Origin: Talaromyces rugulosus
Lineage: Eukaryota; Ascomycota; Eurotiomycetes; Eurotiales; Trichocomaceae
Length of the DNA: 64,000 bases
NCBI RefSeq assembly: GCF_013368755.1
Contig: NC_049562.1
Span: 1,364,001-1,428,000, forward strand
Reading direction: 5' to 3'
This document shows, piece by piece, positions 32,501-43,593 of the stretch. The translations under genes and the position numbers were made by a program. Each line of letters opens with the position of its first letter. Positions within the stretch are counted from its first letter, which is position 1. The notes below the pieces were generated by a model. The model searched no databases. It saw only the letters and a list, made by a program, of their open reading frames with translations, and had not been told where the DNA came from.

Positions 32501-33340
32501 TCACACATCCATCTCAGCAAAATCTTCAATGCTGATGTCTTCAAGAACCAACTCATCTTCTTCTTCTTCTTCTTCTTCTTCTTCTTCATCATCAGAATTG
32601 CCAAGAAGTCGGCCATTGTCAACATCTGGCCCATCGTCTTTCAGTCTCAACTCCCTTCGCCTCAAAAAGGCTGTAGTAACCTTCCTCAATTCAAGCGCGA
32701 AAATTTTGCTATTCCCACTTTTCGCCTTAAAAATAGTAGCCTTATTGCTACTATCCGATAGGTGCGCCTGCGGATTACCAGTATTACCCAGTGGATTGGG
32801 CACACCGGCCGCCAGGGTTATCATGCCCAGAGGTAATTCGACATTTCCTTCACGTTCGATACTCTGCTTCCCTGCAAAGGAAACATCCACATCTTCGCAA
32901 ATCATAATGCCGACAACCAGACACACCGGCTTTGCTCTAGAATTGAATGTTGACATCCAGGCAGGCACGCTCGCTCTCACGGCCTCATCCTGGCTGAGCT
33001 GGAGCCAAAATCTGTCGTGCTGCTGCAAGCGTTTGTATCTGATAAATTTCCCCTGTAGATGCACGGTGTCCGTTGCGCTCCCCCTGAGGGTGAACCCGGC
33101 GACAGACTGGAGCGATGCATTCGTATCCCGGAGTTCAGAACTGCAACTTTCAACCACAAAGTCGGTAAAAGAGCCTTCTACCAGTTCGTCACCATTGTAC
33201 TGGAGAGGACTCTCGGGCACATAGGCATTTGTTGGCCGCAGGTAATGCCTGACAATAGATCCAAGGATTTTGTCCTCAAATTTGACGGCGTCTAGCCAGG
33301 TTGAATACTTGAGAATAACAAACTCAGGGTCTCCTTTCAT
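32501..33340 (-). CDS. Candidate fungal gasdermin-like cell-death protein (HET-Q1/RCD-1 type)
   Basis: Single exon, 279 aa. Suggestive features are size near that of fungal gasdermins, an N-terminal block (TWLDAVKFEDKILGSIVRH then NAYVPESPLQYN), amphipathic beta-rich central segments (KPVCLVVGIMICEDVDVSF), a late IFALELRKVTT strand with a basic RRRELRLK patch, and a short acidic C-terminal tail with about ten Glu. In the HET-Q1/HET-Q2 system a neighbouring subtilisin removes a short inhibitory C-terminus, freeing a membrane-permeabilising domain. Here an S8 gene with an intact triad ends 62 bp away, and the tail could be the removable part. I do not see a signature that proves the fold, so the family call rests on length, pattern and context. 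Confidence 0.58.
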   Translation of the reverse strand: MKGDPEFVILKYSTWLDAVKFEDKILGSIVRHYLRPTNAYVPESPLQYNGDELVEGSFTDFVVESCSSELRDTNASLQSVAGFTLRGSATDTVHLQGKFIRYKRLQQHDRFWLQLSQDEAVRASVPAWMSTFNSRAKPVCLVVGIMICEDVDVSFAGKQSIEREGNVELPLGMITLAAGVPNPLGNTGNPQAHLSDSSNKATIFKAKSGNSKIFALELRKVTTAFLRRRELRLKDDGPDVDNGRLLGNSDDEEEEEEEEEEDELVLEDISIEDFAEMDV

Positions 33341-34872
33341 TGTATCCCACCTGCAGTGTTTTCGTTACGTCTAAGTTATTACGGCACTCGGAAGAAAACC
33401 TGATGAAACCCAGAAGCCAGAACTCGGAGATTGACTGAGGGGGGTGAGTTCAATAGCGGACATTCAGACAATTTCTCCTCGGAGATAGAAACAATTCATC
33501 CTAGAAGCAATACAATAATACCTGACAAGTATCAACCACTGTCTCCATCACCGGCACTGCTGTCTTTGATGTAAAGTGAAAGAGAACAGTATCAATACTA
33601 GTGTGTTCAAGTTTCACACCCTAAACTGACTCCTTCGACTATTTAAAACTGCAGCCGCTATCACAATCACGAAAAGCCCGCATGTAGAGGCGGCTCAAAT
33701 GTCGCGAGAATATGTCGGGGGCTTTCGGTGATCAAAAAGTGCTGGCCGATATTGTATTGGCCCCCAATTCCAATGTTAACAGTACACGGCCGGTGATTCC
33801 GGTGATGCTTTGTAGAATAAACCAAGAGCCAGTTACGACAGCAAGGTGGCTGGCTGAAAACGATTTTTATAGGGGCTGCAAGGCTGTCACACCTAACCCG
33901 AATGTAATAGCTGTGTCGCACTACATATGCTCATCTGACGTGTATTTCCTTATTTCCTTACGCTAATGATACACATACACCAAATGTAAACACAGCCAAG
34001 ATGAGCCCCTTCAAATACAAATCTTTCTTAGTTTGCCATGGAGAATACTAAGAATGATGGGCCGCTAATTTTGTGTCAGCACTAGGCAGAATGTGAACCA
34101 GGCTGCTGTGAATGATGACTCTGATTACCGTGCTCATTGAACTGGGCATGAGATGAGCCTCATCAAACAATAAATTACCCCGCTATCGAGGCTTAAGCAG
34201 CTACTTACTGAGTTGGGCACAAATGTTGACACTAGCTGGATCAGTGAATTAATATCTGCTGCAATGATTATAGGACCATATAATTGCTTACCCATGACTG
34301 GCGCCTTGCACACTGAATGTCACCCCAGATGCCCCTCTTTCCAGCTCTCTATTTTCTCCAGATGTCCTTGTGATCAATAAGTTCTCTCAGCATAACACCT
34401 ATTTGACTGGAACATTATCTTGCAGCCGGCTAGAACGCTCCATAACAAATGAATTACCACATAAATAAACCATTCTGCATATGCACCAATTTTCAGCTTG
34501 AGGATTCGCTATTATATCACCGGAAAGAGTTTCCTGTTTAGAACAGGAATACGTTTGACCACCTGCAGTATCACTCACAGTGTTCGCAGCTAATGTATCT
34601 GTATCACATTCGATTAGGATGTCAAACATAGTGCTCTAGCAGGTTGAACAGTTTATTGGTCGGACAGGCCGATGGCTATTTTTGCTACGAGAATGATTTC
34701 CCAATCCAGAAGCTAGCATACGCATGCACTCGTTTCAGGAAAGATATCGATACCTAGGCCGTTTTATGCAGATGGTACTAACGAACGCTAGTAAGATTTT
34801 AGTGTATTGTTCTCTGCTGTAAAGATTTCAGGTCACAGTATTTGATCCTCATGACGCGGCTCTGCTCCCCAA
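33341..34872. other. Intergenic region with two small unassigned ORFs
   Basis: Plus ORF 33712-33966 (84 aa, ATG start, contains QEPVTTARWLAENDFYRGC) reads like real protein but has no family I can name. Minus ORF 34399-34629 (76 aa, several Cys) is weaker. The region is missing from the truncated duplicate at 24.8 kb, so it was either deleted there or inserted here. Confidence 0.3.
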
Positions 34873-35458
34873 GTTTCACTGGATACTCCGCCCTGGCTGG
34901 TTGACGCAAGCGGAGGGAAGTAAATAATATACAATGATGTATGATAGGGGATATGGCCGGAGATTATCGTTCACATCAACAGTCCGCGGAGCTTCGTCAG
35001 CCTTTTCCCCTCTGCTCTTTGGGAAGGTATAAATACCAGTGCAGTTGGCAAGTCAATTACAGTCAAATTGAAGTTGCTCAAGGTTAACCATACTTCAGAC
35101 CATCACTTGGGCAAGAGTATTAAATTTCCAACGTGACCACATAATACTCTTTATGTGGCTTGCTTGTTAGGAATCATTCTCTGACCGGATTACAGAAGAC
35201 AAAACATTGATCATTTCATCACCTACTTTTCTCAGCTTCGACAATCTCCCACTTCAAAGTAAGTTCGAATGTTCCTAATGCAAGTTCTACGAAGAAAGAG
35301 TTTGAGAGGCTGATCACTACTAGATGTGCAACAACACTTTTATTAAGAGAGGCAAGGCCGGCGGCGGCGGTGGCGGCGGCGGAGGTGGTGGAGGAGGTGG
35401 AGGCGGCGGAGGAGGCGGCGGGGGTGGAGGCGGAGGCGGCGGAGGTGGAGGAGGTTAA
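34873..35458 (+). repeat. Polyglycine element, intact copy B
   Basis: Intact counterpart of the decayed copy at 24825-25283. It ends in an exon-like segment at 35324-35458, preceded by a branch-like CTGAT and an ACTACTAG acceptor; a matching GTAAGT donor lies at about 35261 after CACTTCAAA. The exon reads MCNNTFIKRGKA followed by 32 Gly and a stop. Upstream exons are not resolved, since the in-phase frame hits TGA at about 35207. Confidence 0.55.
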
Positions 35459-36874
35459 TACATGGCTCATGCCTAACAATTATTGTCATGTATCCGTGCT
35501 TCAAATTCTCTCTCGCACGTGATCAATCCCTCTGGCCCTGAATGGGGGAATCAATATGAAATCTCTCCTATGAAAAGGTGTTTGCCATTCTACGAAAGTG
35601 ATTAAGTTGCCTCGTCCCAGACATTCGTCGGTCGTAGTCCAGCACAAAGCAACTTATGGTCAGGTTTATCTTCAATAGTAAAAAAGTAGAATAATATTCA
35701 TGTCTTTTCGATAGACATAAAGCTGGTTAGATTGAGATCCTTTTTTGTTTCAGGACTTTAGAAAGAACAGGCTTATTATAAAAGATGTCGAACTGGATAC
35801 TATTTTCTAGAGAAAAGTTCTTAAAACTTTAAGTATTTCAACTCTGGGATCTTCTATTCCAAGATGCCCATAAATCTATAGATCCCCTTCATTGGATTGA
35901 GGGTGCACTGCCACTACTGTATGTGAGAACAACAGTCTAGATTTTTTCAATGAATCCTAGCATTCTAAAGCCTTTTAGTAAACTTCCATTGATAAAACCC
36001 TTCCCAACATTTTAAATACATTGGATATGGACGGCCTAGGGGACTAGCCAGAATCCCACCAGTAGACCGTTCTTTGTTTATTTCGATTTTCAGTGGTTCT
36101 GATATATTATGTATAAATAACAATATTTGATAAATTCGGGAAACGTGGTTGGGCCTGTTGGGTCTTGGAGCGCCCTCTCAGCCTCTTCTCGCCTCCTCTC
36201 GGACTCTAGGAAGAGACCCATCCATAATCGACAATCGAAGAGAGAAACAAGAAAAGCTTCACATGGCTGCCGAGTTGATTAGGTCTAATTTGGATTTGGA
36301 GTGGAATGCCGCTTCCAACAACAATGCTGACACCGGAAATTCCACTGCGAAAACACAAGACCTAAAACACCTGTCATGGGCTATCGTAACATTATTCTGG
36401 ATTCAAGAGAAAAATACGTATTTACGCGCTGGTCTATAAGGCTGGTCCTTCAATAAATATCAATCAAATGGTCTTTTTAATGCCAGCGCGACGAGTGGAA
36501 ACAACCATAATTACATGCTATAGAAATGTTGCATGACGCTAACCAAAATCAGTTTAATTGGGAGGTTAGGCCATATCCACAACAGAAGGTTAGCTCGCTA
36601 CGGGAGTGCAGGATACCAACCAAAGACTGTGCAATAATATGTTGTAAATGCTATAGAAATGTTGCAGGACTCTAACCAAAAACAGTTTTTCAGGTCGTGT
36701 TAGGCCATACCCACAACAGGGTACGCTAATAAACTTGGCAAGATGAAGCCCGTTTTATTACCAGGGAGGTTTAGTACGACAATCATAAAGCTAACAGTTT
36801 TGGAACTCTTCTTCTGGAATCTATGGTTTCTACAGTCCAACGTCTCAAACCATTAACATGGCCAATCCGCTACG
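35459..36874. other. Intergenic region with diverged direct repeats
   Basis: About 1.4 kb. Copies at 36515-36584 and 36648-36718 share ATGCTATAGAAATGTTGCA, CTAACCAAAA, CAGTTT and GTTAGGCCATA in the same order, with several substitutions. The ORF from about 36149 lacks an ATG and a recognised domain and is not called. Confidence 0.5.
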
Positions 36875-38158
36875 ATGTTCTCTAGATGTCCGCGCTCACC
36901 GCAAGACATGGAATCTTGCAGCCCGAGCCCTGTCAGCAAAAGCCCCCCTGATAGACGTCCTGCCAGGCGTACAAATATTTCTCGCACCCCGGCATCAAGC
37001 GAGAGTCGTCAAATACTACGAAATACTGGTGCCGAAAATGCTCTGCAAGTACTTAGGAGACTTCAGAAACATTCAACTTCAACTCTCCATGGTGACGAAG
37101 AAATAAAACTTCACTTGTCGACTGATCAATATTTGCAACTGCTCAAAGCACTGGAATCTGATCAAGCATTGGATAACTACACCAAGTGCAAAGCTCGGTA
37201 TGATTCCCAAGATTGATGCTTCGTGGTTTCACGAGACTAAAGGAGTTATATATATAGCTGGGACTACGATCCCAGCACATCTCTTATTCGATTTCGCATG
37301 CCAACTCCCGTGCACGAATTTTTCGCGGTTTCGGTTGCGAATGAGATATGTGAGCATCTCCGTGAGATTGCAAGCAACAAGAATGCTGCTGGCGAGTTCG
37401 CAGCCCTCATTGCCAATGGGGGCTCGTCTCGAATGATCTTGAAGGACGGAGATACGAAACTGCCGGTTTATCCTCAGCGCGAACCGGACGCTCAATTTCA
37501 GCACCCCGATGCACTCTACCCTGGAGTAGTCATGGAGATATCCTATGCGCAAAAAGGGAGTGATTTGAGGAAACTCGCCTGGGATTATATAATGCACTCC
37601 AATGGGAATATCAAGGTAGTCATTGGAATCGACATCAACTACGGCGATACGAAAGAATCGACCTTGTCACTTTGGCGTTCATCTTATATCAAAGAAGAGG
37701 GCGAGGAATTAGACATACTCGAGATAAGTCAAGACATCAAGAACCAGGTAACTATGTCTTTCCATTTGCACACGGAGCGTACGGCTAATCAATCCCAGCC
37801 GTTCCGAGCGCAGGACGGATCTCCTGTTAACATAAAAGAAAGCGTCCGTTTTAAACTAAGTGATTTCGCCCCTGACCAGTTATCCGCGGGATTTCAAGGT
37901 ATTGAAATTTGCATCAAATACGAGAAATTGGCGGAAATGCTCAACCGCGCTGAGCAAATGCATCAAGCAAGGGAGCTACGCCCCGGTATTAAATCTGAAC
38001 GGCAAACAAGGAAGCGGAAACTATCATCGTCTGCGGCAGACGAGATCAAAACTGACGACGAAGCTAAATATTCTCTCGCGGAGAAAAAAGCCGAGGCAAG
38101 CTCAACTGCATACGATGTTGATTTTGTCCCCGTCCCGCCTAGAAAAAGGAAAGGTTGA
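36875..38158 (+). CDS. PD-(D/E)XK-nuclease-like fungal protein
   Basis: Exons 36875-37197 and 37258-38158 give 407 aa. After a Ser/Pro/Arg-rich N-terminus comes the family block RWDYDPSTSLIRFRMPTP, which fixes the intron, then HEFFAVSVANEI. The nuclease-like core has Asp in EPDAQFQHP and the ExxxxQK pattern in YPGVVMEISYAQKG, followed by NIKVVIGIDINYG. The C-terminus is Lys/Arg/Glu-rich and possibly nuclear. This domain is common in expanded, repeat-associated gene families of Eurotiales and Onygenales. The biological role is unknown. Confidence 0.75.
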
Positions 38159-38793
38159 TGGAACGGTATTCAAAGTGGTATCTTGGTAATGTCGTTCACC
38201 ATCAGTGCCTCTCCTGTTTACACGAATCTCCAGCCTCCTATGGTCCGGCATCCCCACAGGAAAACACTTTCGATAAGCTTTAGGAATGGTGGATTTCAGC
38301 GATATGGACTTGAATGGGCGTGAAAGATGAGTTGGTGCTTGTTCCAGCAGCTTTTCAAGGCAAGCATCAACTGCACCACGTCGTAGTGAGGATGACGTCG
38401 AGATCAGAAACACCGATGCAACGCAAACTATTGTACGCCCACGGATATCTTGGACGCCATTGTGGATTGCTGTCTTTTACAGCATGTGAGTCTCGGAGAT
38501 AAAGCACTGCTTCATAGGCTAATAGAGCTTACGAGGCTACGGACACCACCAGCGGCTATATACGACTCTAGAAAGGTCATCTTTGGTTACTTTAGTTAGA
38601 CTGAGAGCATATTTACTCTTTTAAAACGCAATCTTGTTCTTTACCAATGGGCCGATGACGATGGGTTAGTGAGAATAGAAAATATTTGATAGATACCTAG
38701 AAGTATACAATATCTATAATATAAGACGAGATACTGTTATATCAAGTAATCTCTGTTTAAACCCCTGCTGCTTAAACCTAACTAGCTCATATA
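38159..38793. other. Convergent intergenic region
   Basis: About 0.63 kb, AT-rich toward 38,600-38,790. No credible gene; short ORFs only. Confidence 0.4.
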
Positions 38794-39894
38794 TCAGCCC
38801 TCTTTGGTAAAATCAGTGCTAACAATAAAATCTTCCCACTCATCCAGCATCTTGAGCGTATCCTGGCACTTGTCTCGCATTACCTTGAGACCATCAGTAC
38901 CAAGAGGCATGCGTGGTGGGAATGGCTTCCCAGCTGCCGTCCCGGTACCCGTAAGCACATCGATCATCCGGGAGACTGCTTTGACTGGATCTCCAGGCTC
39001 ATTTCCGTAAACAGCTTTCTCGTACTGTATCACAGCTTTGTTGAATTCTTCGTATGCAGGTATCTTGCCTGGCTCATGCTGTATGTTTTGCTGAGATAAA
39101 GCCTGAGTGCGGAAATAGCCTGGTTCAAAGATGGTAACTTGGATGCCAAACATGGCGATTTCTTTTTGCAGGCATTCCACGATGCCTAATTACATTAAAC
39201 AGTTAGAATTGGTAGATTGAAGGATAGAAGATTCTTGTTTACCTTCTAATGCAAACTTGCTTGACACATATGCTGTCGCACTTGGATCGCCCATCCAACC
39301 AGCCTGCCGATATAAGAATCACGAACTTGAAAGGAATTTAAGTAAATACTTACCTGAGAGCCCACAAATCCAATAACGCCAGATCTCTTCTCGCGCATGT
39401 GCGGGAGAAGAGCACGGGTCACATTATAATGCCCAAAGATATTGGTATTGTAGCTTCTAAGCAGCCTCTCGGGGCTATGTGAAAAAAGAAAAAAAAACAC
39501 AAAAGTCAGCCCGGCAAAAAAACTTTTAGGGGAAAAAAAGCATCATTGATAGAATTACACAAGTTCCTCAATAGGCGAGCTTTCAATATAGCCAGCATTG
39601 TTCACAAGCACGTCAATGCCGCCATAAATCTGCAAAGCTTGCTCAACTTTCAGTGCTGTCTCGTCTGCTGAGAGGGAGATATCGAGGTCGAGAATGGCAG
39701 CTCCAGTGCCTTCTAAATGTGTGAGTTTTGTGGCGGCATTGCGACCAGTTGCTATGACTTTATCGCCTCGAGCAAGAATTTGATACACAAATTGTTCCCT
39801 GCAAGAGATCAGTCAATGAACTGTGTTATAAGGGAGTATGGACTTACCCAAAGCCAGATGAACAGCCAGTGACAAGCCAGACTAGAGGTGCCAT
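38794..39894 (-). CDS. Short-chain dehydrogenase/reductase (classical SDR)
   Basis: Exons 39894-39848, 39798-39559, 39474-39354, 39303-39243 and 39185-38794 give 286 aa. The cofactor motif GCSSGFG (TGxxxGxG type) spans the first intron. NNAGY, a Ser in GFVGSQAG and the YVSSK catalytic YxxxK are all present. The long C-terminal part (FEPGYFRTQALS...) is typical of fungal SDRs acting on small ketones or retinol-like substrates. Substrate unknown. NADP preference is suggested by the basic/Asn residues after beta-2 (ATGRNAATK). Confidence 0.88.
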
Positions 39895-40334
39895 AGTGTC
39901 TGATGTACGTAGAAGATATTATAAATAAATTCTGCTGCGTTGTAGGTAGAAAAATAGTTTTTGTGAGGAGGTTATGACTAACACACTAAAAAGACACTAA
40001 AAAGAGTTCTCTCAGTGGGGATTTTGTAAGTGGTAGCTAGTTAACTATATCCGGGTTTGACACGGGTGGAGAAGCTACTGGGTTAGACGGATTAAAGCAT
40101 TTGCACCAGGAATAACTCCGATCACTCGGGGATTTTGCACTTTTTTGCTACATAGAACTAGATAGCAGTAATATGATATTAACCCGTTTTCTGAAATGGT
40201 CAAGTCCAGTCCTTGTCTTGAAACACAGTAAGTTGATCGCTCGGAATATTGTCCGGAAATAATTACCCCGAGTTTATGCGCAACCTGGAGACAACTCATG
40301 TCGAATGTCCATAATTATCGCATTTAGACCGATC
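39895..40334. other. Intergenic region
   Basis: Promoter side of the SDR gene and upstream flank of the decayed phosphotransferase gene; nothing else recognised. Confidence 0.35.
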
Positions 40335-42276
40335 ATGCGGCTCCTCAAGCGACCCCCTATGATATCGTTGCTTCCTTTTGTAAGACAGACTTCGCGTGCC
40401 AGCATTTTCAGTAAAAATATGTCCACCATGTCTCCTCTTTTGAGACGCTTAGAGGATGGTACCGGTATGTTCATGTCAGTTTCAAAAACTCAAGAATGCT
40501 CTTTTTTTGTTGACTAAATCGCAGAGGAAGTGGTGAAAGAGGAAGATCTTTTTAAATATCAACGCTATCGATGGCTGTGAGATTTTAACCTCGTACCTTC
40601 TCGCGCGGGCTAATTAACGTATCCAGGAGCAATGAATCAGAGAGACTTGCGGTACGTTACCGAAAGTTGACCTCAAAGCTCTTATCAATGTTACGACAAA
40701 TTTGAAGGGTAGAAGTGAAAGATCTTGTGATTAAGCCTACATAAGTTTCTTTCTTTGTGTGATTGTCATTGCTAATATCTCGAAATTTAGGTACACGAGT
40801 CCTAAAATGTGTTGAGGGCCAGTTCAATAAGGTTTTTATTTTGACCATGGATGACAGTGATAAAATTGTTACAAAAATCCCCAATCCAAATGCTGTCCCG
40901 TCGTTCTACATATTGACTTCTAAAGTAGCAACACGTCATTTTGTGAGTGCACCCAGACCCTAAAGCGGAATCAGTACCTAATTGGACATCTAAGCTTCGT
41001 TCTATCCTTGATATTCCCATACCTCATATATATACTTGGTCATCTAATGCGTCGAATCCAATGGGTGCAGAGTATATTATAGAGAAGAAAACCAACGGCC
41101 AACAGCTAGGCAGCATATAGTCTCAGTGTTCAAAAAATTCGCAAATAGATGTTGTAAATCAAATAAATGGGATCAAAGCTAAACTTACTCCTTTATCTTT
41201 CTCCAAACATAGGAATATCTATTACAGATCAGATCTGGAAGCCAAAAATATTAGCTACGAAAATTGGATTCCAATGCTGTCCAACTGGCCGTCTCACAAA
41301 CGAAAACCGCTCATCTAGAGAAATTTGCCATTAGACCATCGACTAACCGAAGACACTAGACAGATCAGAAAGCTGCTATGGATCTTCATCGGGGTCCATA
41401 TATGTTTCCTGCTCATATTCCCTATATCATATATCAATTGCTTGCTAACATGTGTAAAGAACAAACTTGGTCGACTATACAAAGAATATTATGTTAAATA
41501 AAATTCAATAGACCAAATCATTTACTAAACCGCGAATGAATTTTCACCGATCAATAAAGCATCCTAAGACGCCAAATGATTACATATCACTCTTACAGCA
41601 ATATCTCAAGCTTGCTCCATATCTAGCCATAGCCTCCCATAAATATGACAATTACCATACTATTTCACATCCAGATCTTCATCTTGACAACATTTTTGCG
41701 GATCCAAAAACAAAGCGCGTCACGTCTATAATTAACTAACAATCAACCATAATATCTCCCATATCTCTTCAGCGCAAATTCCCACAATTTTTAGAGCCTC
41801 TAAGTGACCCAACTCTGGATGGTCCTTTAGCGCACTATAAACGCTTAGTCAAAAGAAAAGACCCTCTGCAGAAGGCTATTATTGATGATTGATATCATTC
41901 AATTAAGATAAAGCCAATACAGCTTATTCCTAGATACTGGGATAGAGAGGATCTCTTTTCATTAAAAAACTCTCTAATCTCCGTTATTGCACACTGGAAA
42001 ACCCTCGCGCTAGATTCAGGACCTTATCCTATAACATTTACTAAGAAAGAATTGGAGTCGCACCAACATAAAATAGACCTTATCGAAGGGATCTCATCAA
42101 TCATGTACCAACTACAGGATGAAGCCATAATAACTCTTGGCGGTATAGTACGACCAGGTGATTACGAACGATTAAGGGAGTTTAATAAACAATCTATGAA
42201 AGACTTCATCAATTTAGGAGAAGATGACGGGCAAAAGGCTTTACATGCAAAAGTTTGGCCTTATCCAGATACATAG
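40335..42276 (+). pseudogene. Decayed phosphotransferase (APH/AIM9-like) gene
   Basis: Order and motifs match fungal mitochondrial APH-family proteins: a basic N-terminus (MRLLKRPPMISLLPFVRQ), GQFNKVFILTMDD, VTKIPNPNA, IPIPHIYTWSSNASNPMGAEY, the catalytic HPDLHLDN at about 41,670, and the C-terminal block to VWPYPDT. Several introns still look functional (for example GTATGT at about 40463 and GTGAGT at about 40940). In-frame stops interrupt the reading, including TAG at 41118-41120 where the family has Trp, further TAA/TAG codons between 41,310 and 41,550, and TAA after VTSIIN. TGG-to-TAG and CAA-to-TAA type changes fit RIP. Recently inactivated. Confidence 0.75.
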
Positions 42277-42768
42277 CAATAGATCGATCTGGTAAACAGT
42301 TCTGTTTATTACAAAATATTCACGGAGATGTATTAAACTTGTGCACACACTTTTGGATTAAGCTTTTGGGGCAGTGAGTACAGTAGAAGTAGTAGATGTA
42401 TTGGAAACCGATGACGTCTTTATTTACTTTCCTATCCGTGGTTGACAACCAGTACATACACGGAACTAGTAATAAATGTACCATACTTAAATAAACACTT
42501 GTAGCAACTTATATTATTTCAATTAACGCAAAATAATTAACAGAATTCAGAAAATTCGTCAGAAAAGTGAGATTGGGCAGCGCAGGTGGGCCGTTGCCGT
42601 GGCAGGGTTAGCGTCGCCTCACCGATTTGTCGACTCAGAGAGGCTGAGTGAGACTCTTCTTCATCTCTACTGCCGATAAGCGATCGACTCGACAACTTTG
42701 TACATATCCTATCCAATTGACAATCTCTTGCCAATCGTACTCCACGGAACAACGGCATACTGCCAGTC
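42277..42768. promoter_or_regulatory. Intergenic region / promoter
   Basis: About 0.49 kb, AT-rich then mixed, upstream of the GPI-protein gene. No site recognised. Confidence 0.35.
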
Positions 42769-43593
42769 ATGAAGCAGTCTTTGCTCTATCTCGTCGCAGC
42801 CCTTGGCTCTCTATCCTGGTGCGAAGAACGCGCGCCATTCACACAACCACTCGATCTCGAGGCATCTAGATACCAGGCATCGCGCATCCTGCGGATATTA
42901 AAACGAGACGACAACTGTCCGGCCGACTACAGCGGATGCTCCGACCAGGGAGATTCCAACGTCTGCTGTCGCTCGGGGACGACCTGCACGGTAGACGCTG
43001 CAAATAACATCGCTTGCTGCCCGACTGGAGCAGCCTGCACGGGGACATTGGGTGCGACTGCGACGGGCGATAGTAATGGAGGAGGTGGAGGAGGAGCGCA
43101 AGAGACATCGACAACGAGCGGGTTTATGTTTCCACACAGCACTACAGCTGGGGCCACCACGACTTCAGCATCGCTTGCCAGCATCACCGGGTCTACAATT
43201 GCCGGAGCAGCATATCCGTTTATATATATCCCGACGAGCTTCGCCAATGCGGCAACTTGTGTTTCGTACTACTCGTTTTGCCAGGAAGAATACACCAGCT
43301 GCGTCGCCTCGCTCGGCGGACAACACGGGGTGACAGTCGCTGGCGGTGGAGGAGGAGGCGTGACGGTGGCAGGCAATCCAGCGCTGACCACAGCCCCGGC
43401 AGCAGTTTCGATATGCTCTAGTCTCAGCACAAGAGCATGTTATGGCCTGGAAGAAGGGTATTGCAGCAGCTTTGGAAGCGCAACGGCCAGCGGAGGGGAT
43501 TTTGTCACTGGGAGCAACGCACCGCAACGCAGATCGAGCTTGTCTGAGATTATGCTTGCTGCAGCCGCGGGGGCTCTGGGGATGTTTTTATGA
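42769..43593 (+). CDS. Cys-rich GPI-anchored surface protein
   Basis: Single exon, 274 aa. The signal peptide is MKQSLLYLVAALGSLSWC. A Cys-rich module follows, with pairs such as NVCCRSGTTC and ACCPTGAAC, then Gly and Thr/Ser-rich linkers, a second Cys set (CVSYYSFCQEEYTSC ... CSSLSTRACYGL), and a hydrophobic C-terminal tail (IMLAAAAGALGMFL) that fits GPI attachment after the Ser/Asn region. Cell wall or plasma membrane location; function unknown. Confidence 0.75.
   Translation: MKQSLLYLVAALGSLSWCEERAPFTQPLDLEASRYQASRILRILKRDDNCPADYSGCSDQGDSNVCCRSGTTCTVDAANNIACCPTGAACTGTLGATATGDSNGGGGGGAQETSTTSGFMFPHSTTAGATTTSASLASITGSTIAGAAYPFIYIPTSFANAATCVSYYSFCQEEYTSCVASLGGQHGVTVAGGGGGGVTVAGNPALTTAPAAVSICSSLSTRACYGLEEGYCSSFGSATASGGDFVTGSNAPQRRSSLSEIMLAAAAGALGMFL

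Noticed and set aside
27900..35460. CRISPR-like or satellite array from Gly tracts
   Set aside because: The GGN tracts lie in or at the ends of ORFs, are not spaced regularly and have no spacer structure.
35219..35479. Ala/Ser-rich minus ORF opposite the 32-Gly exon
   Set aside because: Base variation falls in the third position of plus-strand GGN codons, so Gly coding on the plus strand (or a neutral repeat) explains it better, though the minus frame is open in both copies.
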